NCBI GenBank assembly: GCA_902497185.1
Contig: CABVEG010000014.1
Location: 1 to 14,155 of the forward strand
Source of the DNA: an uncultured Eubacteriales bacterium
Lineage (GTDB): Bacteria; Bacillota; Clostridia; Lachnospirales; CAG-274
DNA: 14,155 bases
Direction of reading: 5' to 3'
Within the stretch, counting starts at the first letter, position 1. Every line of letters starts with the position of its first letter. A program made the translations under genes and the position numbers. The notes under the pieces are model-generated. The model made no database searches. It was given only the letters and a program-made list of their open reading frames with translations, and was not told the origin of the DNA. Positions 7,088-13,414 of the stretch are shown piece after piece.

Positions 7088-8320
7088 ATGGAACGTAGGG
7101 TAGTTATTACCGGTATGGGAGCCTTGACTCCTATAGGAAATAATGTTAATGAGTTTTGGGAAGGTTTGAAAAGCGGTAAGAACGGCATTGGTCTTATTAC
7201 ACGCTTTGACACAACAGAAAGTAAGGTAAAATGTGCAGGTGAGGTTAAGGGCTTTGACCCTTCTACAGTTGTAGATAAAAAGGAAGTTAAGAGAAACGAT
7301 TTATTCAGTATTTATGCCATGGCTGCTGCCGATGAGGCAGTTAAAATGTCAGGCATTGATTTAGACAGTATTGATAAGCATAGATTAGGTGTAATTATCG
7401 GTTCAGGCATCGGCGGTCTTACTACTATTGAAGAACAGGCTACAAAGATGGCAAATAAAGGTATGTCAAGAATTGCACCTTTGTTTATTCCTATGGCTAT
7501 TTCAAATATGGCGGCAGGTAATGTTGCTATAAGATTTGGTGCAAGAGGAACCTGTCTTGATATAGTTACGGCATGTGCAACTGCTACCCACTCTATTGGT
7601 GAGGCTTACAGAAATATTAAGCACGGTTACAGTGATTATATTATTGCAGGCGGATCAGAGGCTTCTATATGTAAACTTGGAATAGGTGGTTTTGCTGCAT
7701 TAAAGGCACTTACAACAAGTGAAGATCCTAACAGAGCATCCACACCTTTTGATAAAGAAAGAAGCGGATTTGTAATGGGTGAGGGTGCAGGTATATTATT
7801 TATGGAATCTCTTGAGTCTGCAAAGGCAAGAGGAGCTGAAATTCTGGCTGAAATTGTTGGATACGGCTCAACCTGTGATGCACATCATATTACTGCTCCT
7901 ATGCCTGATGGTGCTTGTAAGGCTATGGAGGCTGCTATGGCAGAGGCAGGTATTGATAAGACAGAGATAGGATATATTAATGCCCACGGAACTTCAACTC
8001 CTGCTAATGATTCTTCTGAAACTATAGCTATAAAGTCTGCATTTGGTGACTATGCAAAGGAGATTAACATAAGTTCAACTAAGTCTATGACAGGTCATCT
8101 TTTAGGTGCAACAGGTGGTGTTGAGGCTATTGCTACTGTTCTTGCTCTTAAGAACGGTGTTATTCCTCCAACAATCAACTATCAGGTGCCTGATGAGGAA
8201 TGTGATCTTAACTATACGGTAAACAAGGCTGTTGAAAGAGATATTAAGTATGCCTTATCAAATACATTAGGCTTTGGCGGTCACAATGGTGTGCTTTGCT
8301 TAAAGAAGTGGGAGGAATAA
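7088..8320 (+). CDS. fabF: Beta-ketoacyl-ACP synthase II
   Basis: FabF is the elongating condensing enzyme that joins acyl-ACP with malonyl-ACP. The 410-residue thiolase-fold protein has all catalytic residues: Cys163 in VTACATATHS, His300 in NAHGTSTPAND, Lys332 in SSTKSMTGH and His337 in the same motif. The GFGGHNG glycine-rich C-terminal motif is present. A strong AAGGAGG precedes the ATG. In many clostridial clusters accB follows; here fabZ follows after four bases. Confidence 0.97.
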   Translation: MERRVVITGMGALTPIGNNVNEFWEGLKSGKNGIGLITRFDTTESKVKCAGEVKGFDPSTVVDKKEVKRNDLFSIYAMAAADEAVKMSGIDLDSIDKHRLGVIIGSGIGGLTTIEEQATKMANKGMSRIAPLFIPMAISNMAAGNVAIRFGARGTCLDIVTACATATHSIGEAYRNIKHGYSDYIIAGGSEASICKLGIGGFAALKALTTSEDPNRASTPFDKERSGFVMGEGAGILFMESLESAKARGAEILAEIVGYGSTCDAHHITAPMPDGACKAMEAAMAEAGIDKTEIGYINAHGTSTPANDSSETIAIKSAFGDYAKEINISSTKSMTGHLLGATGGVEAIATVLALKNGVIPPTINYQVPDEECDLNYTVNKAVERDIKYALSNTLGFGGHNGVLCLKKWEE

Positions 8321-8324
8321 TACA

Positions 8325-8747
8325 ATGATGGATATTAAGGAAATTATGAGTATTTTACCTCACAGACACCCATTTTTGTTAATAGACAGAGTTCTTGAAA
8401 TGGAGGAAGGTAAGAAGTGTGTTGCCCTTAAAAATGTAACTATGAATGAACCTTTCTTTCAGGGACATTTTCCACAGGAGCCTGTTATGCCGGGTGTACT
8501 TATTATTGAGGCCCTTGCTCAGACAGGAGCAGTTGCAATGCTTTCTATGGAGGAATTTAAAGGAAAGATTGCTTTCTTTGGAGGTATTGACAAGGCTAAG
8601 TTTAGAGGTAAAGTAGTACCGGGGGATACATTACGCCTTGAGGTTGAAATGATTAAGATTAAGCGTAATGCAGGTATTGGAAAAGGTGTTGCTTATGTAG
8701 GTGATAAAAAGGTTGCTGAAGGCGAGCTTACATTTATGATTGGCTGA
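8325..8747 (+). CDS. fabZ: 3-hydroxyacyl-ACP dehydratase FabZ
   Basis: FabZ is a hot-dog fold dehydratase that converts 3-hydroxyacyl-ACP to trans-2-enoyl-ACP. The 140-residue protein has LPHRHPFLLIDRV at 11-23, catalytic His48 in GHFPQEPVMPGV and Glu62 in IIEALAQTGA. Its ribosome site (GGGAGGA) lies inside the end of fabF. The start could be either of two adjacent ATG codons (8325 or 8328). No FabM or FabN isomerase is seen, so any route to unsaturated fatty acids is not evident here. Confidence 0.96.
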   Translation: MMDIKEIMSILPHRHPFLLIDRVLEMEEGKKCVALKNVTMNEPFFQGHFPQEPVMPGVLIIEALAQTGAVAMLSMEEFKGKIAFFGGIDKAKFRGKVVPGDTLRLEVEMIKIKRNAGIGKGVAYVGDKKVAEGELTFMIG

Positions 8748-8759
8748 TGAGGTGCTGGA

Positions 8760-9683
8760 ATGAAATTATTTGAAAACATTAAGTCAGGCATTGACAAAAT
8801 TAGTGTTGATAACCTTAAGGGTAAGGTGGATGCAATAAAAGAGGCAGTGCCTAAGAAGGAAAAGGTGGAAAAAACACCTGAAAAAAAGGAAGAAATTCCG
8901 GAGGGACATATTAAGTGCCCTTCCTGTGGCAATATAATGGAGAAGAGGGCTTTAGGGCCTTTAAGAATATGTCCTAAGTGTGCAAAGCTTTTCAGAATGA
9001 ATGCTAAGGACAGAATAAAAGCTATTGTTGACAAAAACAGTTTTGAGGAATTTGATATTAATATGGAGTCAAAGAATCCTCTTAACTTCCCTGACTATTC
9101 AGCAAAGGTAAAGAGCTTACAGGAAAAGACAGGCTTAAAGGATGCCATTAAGACAGGTAAGTGTACAATTGGAGGCAGACCTTGTGTTATTGCTGTTATG
9201 GATAGTGGTTTTATGATGGCTTCTCTCGGCTCTGTTGTAGGTGAAAAGCTGACAAGAGCCTTTGAGTATGCTACTGAAAATAAAATGGCTGTTATTGTAT
9301 TTACCTGTTCAGGCGGTGCCAGAATGCAGGAGGGCATTATATCCCTTATGCAGATGGCTAAGGTAAGTGCCGCAGTTGCCAAGCACTCTCAGGCAGGACT
9401 TCTCTATGTTACGGTTCTTACTGACCCAACATATGGTGGAGTTACGGCAAGCTATGCTATGCTTGGTGATATTATACTTTCAGAGCCTAAGGCTGCTATC
9501 GGCTTTGCAGGCAGACGTGTTATTGAGGGTACTATTAAGCAGAAACTTCCCGATGAATTTCAGACATCAGAATTTTTACTTGAACATGGCTTTGTAGATG
9601 CTATTGTTGAAAGAGAAAAGCTGCCTGAAACTTTAGAAAGAATACTTAAGCTTCACAATATTAAGAAAGTAGGTGAAGAATAA
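8760..9683 (+). CDS. accD: Acetyl-CoA carboxylase carboxyltransferase subunit beta
   Basis: AccD pairs with AccA to form the carboxyltransferase that moves CO2 from carboxybiotin to acetyl-CoA, making malonyl-CoA. The 307-residue protein has a Lys/Glu-rich N-terminal stretch of about 50 residues, longer than in many AccD proteins, followed by a zinc ribbon with Cys53, Cys56, Cys71 and Cys74. The inner spacing is 14 residues, where E. coli AccD has 15. The crotonase-like core contains CSGGARMQEG and DPTYGGVTASYAMLGD, and IGFAGRRVIE near the end. The N-terminal stretch has no biotinyl MKM motif, so it does not replace BCCP. The stop overlaps accA as TAATG, which favours equal subunit amounts. 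Confidence 0.95.
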   Translation: MKLFENIKSGIDKISVDNLKGKVDAIKEAVPKKEKVEKTPEKKEEIPEGHIKCPSCGNIMEKRALGPLRICPKCAKLFRMNAKDRIKAIVDKNSFEEFDINMESKNPLNFPDYSAKVKSLQEKTGLKDAIKTGKCTIGGRPCVIAVMDSGFMMASLGSVVGEKLTRAFEYATENKMAVIVFTCSGGARMQEGIISLMQMAKVSAAVAKHSQAGLLYVTVLTDPTYGGVTASYAMLGDIILSEPKAAIGFAGRRVIEGTIKQKLPDEFQTSEFLLEHGFVDAIVEREKLPETLERILKLHNIKKVGEE

Positions 9684-10480
9684 TGCCGGCTTATGATAAG
9701 GTAAAAATTGCAAGAAAGGTATCAAGACCTACTGCTCTTGATTATATTAATCATATTTTTGATGAGTTTATAGAATTCCACGGTGACAGAAACTTCAGAG
9801 ATGATGCAGCTATTGTAGGCGGTGTTGCTTTGCTTAAGGATACACCTGTTACGGTAATTGGTGTGCAAAAGGGCAAAACAATGGAAGAAAATATTGAGAG
9901 AAACTTTGGTCAGCCTCATCCCGAGGGATATAGAAAGGCTTTAAGACTTATGAAGCAGGCTGAAAAATTCCATAGACCTGTTATTAGCTTTATTAACACC
10001 AGTGGTGCTTATCCGGGTGTGGGAGCTGAGGAAAGAGGTCAGGGTGAGGCTATTGCCAGAAACCTTATGGAAATGGCTGTGTTAAAGGTGCCGTCAATTT
10101 CTGTATTTATTGGCGAAGGCGGCAGCGGTGGTGCTCTTGCCCTTGCTGTTACTGACAGAGTATGGATGCTTGAAAATTCTATTTATGCGGTTCTCTCCCC
10201 CGAAGGCTTTGCAAGTATTCTCTGGAAGGATCCTAAGAGAGCAAAGGAAGCTGCCGATGTAATGAAGATTACGGCAGAGGACCTTCTTAATCTTAATGCG
10301 GTGGATAAGGTTATTAAGGAGGTTGACGGTGGAGCACAGAATGATTTTGGCTTTACTGCTAATCTTTTGAAGTCTAAGCTTGAAACTGAAATTGAAATTT
10401 TGCAGTCTAAGGATATTGATACTCTTCTTCAAGAGAGATATGAGAGATTTAGACAATTCGGTGAATTTATTGAAGAATAA
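9683..10480 (+). CDS. accA: Acetyl-CoA carboxylase carboxyltransferase subunit alpha
   Basis: AccA is the second half of the carboxyltransferase. The 265-residue protein is of the short Firmicutes type (E. coli AccA is about 319). Typical motifs are EFHGDR near residue 31, NTSGAYPGVGAEERGQGEAIA in the middle and FIGEGGSGGALALA, which line the carboxybiotin site. The start overlaps accD by one base with AGGTGA as ribosome site. It is the last gene of the operon, and the stop codon lies inside the 5' arm of a large hairpin. No accB (BCCP) or accC (biotin carboxylase) is found in the window, although both are needed for activity. Confidence 0.96.
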   Translation: MPAYDKVKIARKVSRPTALDYINHIFDEFIEFHGDRNFRDDAAIVGGVALLKDTPVTVIGVQKGKTMEENIERNFGQPHPEGYRKALRLMKQAEKFHRPVISFINTSGAYPGVGAEERGQGEAIARNLMEMAVLKVPSISVFIGEGGSGGALALAVTDRVWMLENSIYAVLSPEGFASILWKDPKRAKEAADVMKITAEDLLNLNAVDKVIKEVDGGAQNDFGFTANLLKSKLETEIEILQSKDIDTLLQERYERFRQFGEFIEE

Positions 10481-10656
10481 AAAAATTCGGGATTTTCCTA
10501 ATTCATTAAGTTAATTTGTGTGCTGTCTTAGCAGGGCGGCACTCATTCTGATGGCTAGAGATGACTTGTACTCCTGCTAAAGGGTACTTGTCAGCATAGC
10601 CGAACGGAGAAATTTATTTTTTGACTTAATGGTTCAGGGGAAATCCCGAATTTTTT
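10480..10656 (+). ncRNA. Large nested stem-loop between accA and perR; two-way terminator or structured RNA
   Basis: Both stop codons of the convergent genes lie in the arms. Stem 1: 10480-10498 with 10638-10656 (19 bp, core ATTCGGGATTT, one wobble), with T-runs on both exits, so termination in both directions is likely. Stem 2: 10504-10514 with 10621-10631 (CATTAAGT/ACTTAATG plus three pairs). Stem 3: TGCTG 10521-10525 with 10592-10596. Stem 4: TTAGCAGG 10528-10535 with 10573-10580. Apical stem: TCATTCT 10543-10549 with AGA-G-ATGA 10557-10564. Its loop GGCTA (10553-10557) can pair with TAGCC (10597-10601) as a pseudoknot. GTACTC 10568-10573 with GGGTAC 10582-10587 would be an alternative pairing. 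Wobbles are valid G-U pairs on the plus strand. I do not recognise the RNA class; a small non-coding mobile element inserted in a terminator loop would look similar. Confidence 0.6.
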
Positions 10657-11074
10657 ATTTTTCATTTTTACACTTGTCACAAATACCGTAAAAGTTAATG
10701 TCATAAGCATCAATACTATATCCTGATAAATCTTCAAGGTCATTAATATGCTTTTTTAAATCAATGTTGCCAAAATAGTCGGTTACACTATGGCACTTTG
10801 TGCATATGACGTGAGAATGTTTGTCAATATTTGCATCATAGCGGTTGCTGTCCTCACTAACATTAAATTCTTTAATGAGGTGTGCATCTCTTAAGGATGC
10901 AACTGTTTTGTAAACTGTGGCAAGGCTCATGGCAGGAAAGTCATCCCTAAGGTCATTATATATTGTTTCAACTGTGGGGTGACTGGTTGTGTTTACAAGA
11001 TAGTTGTAAATAGCAAGTCGCTGAGGCGTGACCTTTAATTTATTCGTTTTTAAGTTTTCTGCAAGCTGGTTCAT
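10655..11074 (-). CDS. perR: Fur-family peroxide-responsive repressor, PerR type
   Basis: This is a dimeric winged-helix metalloregulator; PerR represses peroxide defence and iron storage genes and is inactivated by metal-catalysed histidine oxidation. The 139-residue protein keeps every metal ligand of Bacillus PerR with a constant offset of five: His32, Asp80, His86, His88 and Asp99 for the regulatory site and Cys91, Cys94, Cys132 and Cys135 (two CxxC) for structural zinc. Asp at 99, where Fur has Glu, favours PerR over Fur. The ATG is supported by GAGAGG about seven bases upstream. It converges on accA with the large hairpin between and diverges from trmL. A PerR-like box in its leader suggests autoregulation. 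Confidence 0.85.
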   Translation of the reverse strand: MNQLAENLKTNKLKVTPQRLAIYNYLVNTTSHPTVETIYNDLRDDFPAMSLATVYKTVASLRDAHLIKEFNVSEDSNRYDANIDKHSHVICTKCHSVTDYFGNIDLKKHINDLEDLSGYSIDAYDINFYGICDKCKNEK

Positions 11075-11092
11075 AATATTATACCTCTCTTT

Positions 11093-11107
11093 TGATAATT
11101 ATTGTTA
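11093..11107. promoter_or_regulatory. Possible PerR box in the perR leader
   Basis: TGATAATTATTGTTA matches the PerR consensus TTATAATNATTATAA at 11 of 14 defined positions. It lies just downstream of the predicted perR -10 box, a position suited to repression. AT-richness makes chance matches common, so this is only a candidate. Confidence 0.4.
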
Positions 11108-11111
11108 TTTA

Positions 11112-11140
11112 ATAATAATATAGAAATCATATTTTGTCAA
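11112..11140 (-). promoter_or_regulatory. Promoter of perR
   Basis: On the minus strand, a perfect TTGACA (11135-11140) is followed after 17 bases by TATTAT (11112-11117), about 38 bases before the perR start codon. Confidence 0.7.
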
Positions 11141-11161
11141 GCCCCCAAAATAGTATACAAT

Positions 11162-11201
11162 ATATGTTAAAGAGACAATGTTTTGTTACATATTAACATA
11201 T
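11162..11201. repeat. Inverted repeat in the perR-trmL intergenic region
   Basis: ATATGTTAA (11162-11170) is mirrored by TTAACATAT (11193-11201), with centres 31 bp apart, about three helical turns. It lies between the two divergent promoters and could be a regulator site or an mRNA leader hairpin. The sequence is AT-rich, so weight is limited. Confidence 0.35.
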
Positions 11202-11228
11202 TAAAATAATAAAAAATATTCAATATTA

Positions 11229-11257
11229 TTGTAAAACAGGTTATTTTGTGGTAATAT
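11229..11257 (+). promoter_or_regulatory. Promoter of the trmL operon
   Basis: TTGTAA (11229-11234), a 17-base spacer and TAATAT (11252-11257) preceded by TGG (extended -10), 33 bases before the trmL start codon. A second possible start is TTGTCA (11134-11139) with TACAAT (11156-11161) at 16-base spacing, which would share its -35 area with the perR promoter on the other strand. Confidence 0.6.
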
Positions 11258-11290
11258 AGAAATAATTAATAATAGGAAGTGTGAATTAAT

Positions 11291-11794
11291 ATGAATATAA
11301 TTTTACATCAGCCGGAAATACCTATGAATACCGGCAATATAGGACGTACCTGTGTTGCTACTGGTACAAGACTTCATCTTATAAGACCATTGGGCTTTTT
11401 AATTAATGACAAAACATTAAAAAGGGCAGGTATGGATTATTGGAAGGATTTAGATGTAACTTATTATGACAATTTTGAGGACTTTGTTGAAAGAAATCCT
11501 GATGCCAAAATTTATATGGCTACAACAAAGGCACAGCATTGCTATACTGATGTTAAATATGGTGAAAATGATTTTATTATGTTTGGCAGTGAAGGCAGCG
11601 GCATTCCTGAGGAAATTCTTCTTAAATACAAGGAAACCTGTGTCAGAATACCTATGCTTGAGCAGTACAGAAGTCTTAATCTTTCAAATTCAGTTGCTAT
11701 TGTGCTTTATGAGGCTTTAAGACAAAATGGCTTTAAGGGTTGCTGCTTTGAGGGTCATTTACATAGACACAGCTGGGATGAAGTTGTAGAATAA
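11291..11794 (+). CDS. trmL: tRNA (cytidine/uridine-34-2'-O)-methyltransferase TrmL
   Basis: TrmL (also CspR/YibK) is a SPOUT-fold, knotted methyltransferase that 2'-O-methylates the wobble base of certain leucine tRNAs with S-adenosylmethionine. The 167-residue protein has the three SPOUT motifs: PEIPMNTGNIGRTC at about residues 8-21, FGSEGSGIPEE at about 98-108 and RSLNLSNSVAIVLYEALRQ at about 127-145. Length is normal. AGGAAG lies 11 bases before the ATG. It is the first gene of a three-gene unit with two genes of unknown function, 12 bases ahead of the next. Confidence 0.93.
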   Translation: MNIILHQPEIPMNTGNIGRTCVATGTRLHLIRPLGFLINDKTLKRAGMDYWKDLDVTYYDNFEDFVERNPDAKIYMATTKAQHCYTDVKYGENDFIMFGSEGSGIPEEILLKYKETCVRIPMLEQYRSLNLSNSVAIVLYEALRQNGFKGCCFEGHLHRHSWDEVVE

Positions 11795-11806
11795 GGGGGA
11801 AATTAT

Positions 11807-12223
11807 ATGGAAGATACTATTATTGTAATTATGCTTAAAAATAAAACCACGGGCTTTCTTGAAAAGGAACTTGCAAGCCTGGATTTAACGGAAAATGTTG
11901 AATATATTGTCAATATTTTTGCAACAGATGAGGAAGAGGGCAGAAAGCTCCATATTAAGTTGTCAACGGAAAGAAATGTTGAGGATTGGGAGTATTCGGC
12001 TATTTATGATTATTATGACCCTGAGTGCTTTAAGGAAAAGGCAGAGGTTATCGATGCAGATGATGATTACAATCCTGTGTGGGAGCTTGTAATTGATTAT
12101 AATGAAGATATTTCTATTCTTGAAGAAAAGGTTGCCGAACTTCTGGCAATACACAAAAGGGAAATAGAGGATGTATTTGAAACAATAAGGGATAAGGAGA
12201 GTGAGTATAGCGATGGGGAATAA
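11807..12223 (+). CDS. Small acidic protein of unknown function
   Basis: I do not recognise this 138-residue protein. It has no signal peptide or membrane segment and is strongly acidic, with runs such as TDEEEG and DADDDY. The N-terminal half looks like a mixed alpha/beta domain. The last 40 residues (from about ISILEEKVAEL) are charged and probably form a helix or short coiled coil, ending in an acidic tail. A clear AAGGGGGAAA ribosome site supports the start, 12 bases after trmL. Its 3' end overlaps the next gene by 11 bases, which suggests the two products are made together and perhaps interact. That they act together is inference. Confidence 0.85.
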   Translation: MEDTIIVIMLKNKTTGFLEKELASLDLTENVEYIVNIFATDEEEGRKLHIKLSTERNVEDWEYSAIYDYYDPECFKEKAEVIDADDDYNPVWELVIDYNEDISILEEKVAELLAIHKREIEDVFETIRDKESEYSDGE

Positions 12224-13325
12224 TGAAATAAGCCTTAACAGCAATATGGGTAAAAATAATTCACCTAAGAATAAAATTATTGCTGTAGCTGTAGCTGTGG
12301 TAATTGTTATAGCGGCAATTATTGGTTATTATGTTTACAGAAAGGCAAATATAACTGAAATTTCAGTCGGGTTGTCTGATATTGAGCTTACTGATGAGCT
12401 TAAAGCAGGTATGAAGGATATTGCAGTAAATTGGCAGTCTGAATTTAACGAAAATAAAATTGACAAGGTGTATACAAGTCAATATGGACTTTTATACAGC
12501 TATAAAGATAAGACTAATGTTGTTGTGTCTGATTTGAATAGTGAAAGTGATATTGATGAAAAAACTCTTGCGGAAATGGATGTTCTTTATGTTAAACCAA
12601 AAGATATTACAGACACTATGACAGGTGATGAGCTTGATATTTTTGTGTCAGTTAATTCAAAAGAGGGCTATTGCATTGTGTCCCCTAAGGGTGAGGAGGC
12701 AATTCTTACAGAAACGGAATTTAAAAATCTCCTTATGAGATATGCTCCTACTCACGGTGAAATAAGAAATCCTCAAAGAGGTACTGATGAGCATACTGCA
12801 ATTATTGCAGGTGCAGGTCTTAATGCTGATATAATTGATATTAAGCATATTGCTTGTGATGATAAGTATGCAGTAGTTGTAGCCAATGAAGTTAAAAATC
12901 CTGCCTATATTCAGGAAATTGCTTTAAGTAAGAATGAAAATGGATGGAGCATTGTCAATGATAAGTTGGCTTATTCTGAAAGCTCTTATATAGATATTAA
13001 TACAACCTGTCCTGATATGGACTTGGGCTTAATGCCTATTTATAATATACAGGATTTTGAGCCGATTCAGACGGATAAAATGTCAGGAATAGCAGATTCT
13101 CTTATTCAGCTTAATATGATGACAGAGGCAGATAAGAATACAATGTATGCCTGTAGCTGCGGAAGATTCGCATATATTCAGCTCCAAAGCGGAAAAAGGC
13201 TTATTGGATATGTTAATGATGAGGGTCAGCTTGAATTTAATGAAGCTGCGGATATTAGCTCTACTATTTCCTATATGCTTCAGTGTCAGGAAAATCCGCC
13301 TGTATTTATTGCAAGATTTGAATAA
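12213..13325 (+). CDS. Single-pass membrane-anchored protein of unknown function
   Basis: This is a 370-residue protein with a polar N-terminus of about 20 residues rich in Asn and Lys, one strong hydrophobic segment (IIAVAVAVVIVIAAIIGYYVY, about residues 22-42) and a large domain that should lie outside the cell. The outer domain has no motif I can name. Two cysteines sit as CSC near residue 315, and the C-terminal 60 residues look beta-rich (RFAYIQLQSGKRLIGYVNDEG). I chose the ATG at 12213. A GTG at 12201 in frame lies directly against the AAGGAGA and leaves no spacer, though it cannot be excluded. The start overlaps the preceding acidic-protein gene, and a strong terminator follows. An envelope or stress sensor role is only a guess. 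Confidence 0.8.
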   Translation: MGNNEISLNSNMGKNNSPKNKIIAVAVAVVIVIAAIIGYYVYRKANITEISVGLSDIELTDELKAGMKDIAVNWQSEFNENKIDKVYTSQYGLLYSYKDKTNVVVSDLNSESDIDEKTLAEMDVLYVKPKDITDTMTGDELDIFVSVNSKEGYCIVSPKGEEAILTETEFKNLLMRYAPTHGEIRNPQRGTDEHTAIIAGAGLNADIIDIKHIACDDKYAVVVANEVKNPAYIQEIALSKNENGWSIVNDKLAYSESSYIDINTTCPDMDLGLMPIYNIQDFEPIQTDKMSGIADSLIQLNMMTEADKNTMYACSCGRFAYIQLQSGKRLIGYVNDEGQLEFNEAADISSTISYMLQCQENPPVFIARFE

Positions 13326-13332
13326 TTAAAGA

Positions 13333-13373
13333 AAAAAACTCTCCTGTGTATATTGCATTTTGGAGAGTTTTTT
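13333..13373 (+). terminator. Intrinsic terminator of the trmL unit
   Basis: AAAAAACTCTCC (13333-13344) pairs perfectly with GGAGAGTTTTTT (13362-13373), a 12-bp stem with a 17-base loop ending in a T-run, eight bases after the preceding stop codon. The A-run on the other side also allows termination from the opposite strand. Confidence 0.9.
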
Positions 13374-13414
13374 ATATATGTTACTATAAGATTATATTTT
13401 TTTAGGAGGTTTTT

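Noticed and set aside
8760..8910. A fused biotin carrier domain at the AccD N-terminus
   Set aside because: The stretch is short, charged and lacks the biotinyl AMKM motif.
8693..9034. Minus-strand open frame across fabZ and accD
   Set aside because: It is a shadow of accD, with no ribosome site and no recognisable protein.
10543..10564. CTGATGG followed by AGAG, resembling a hammerhead ribozyme core
   Set aside because: The hammerhead core needs CUGAnGA and a GAAA segment next to the right stems; neither is present.
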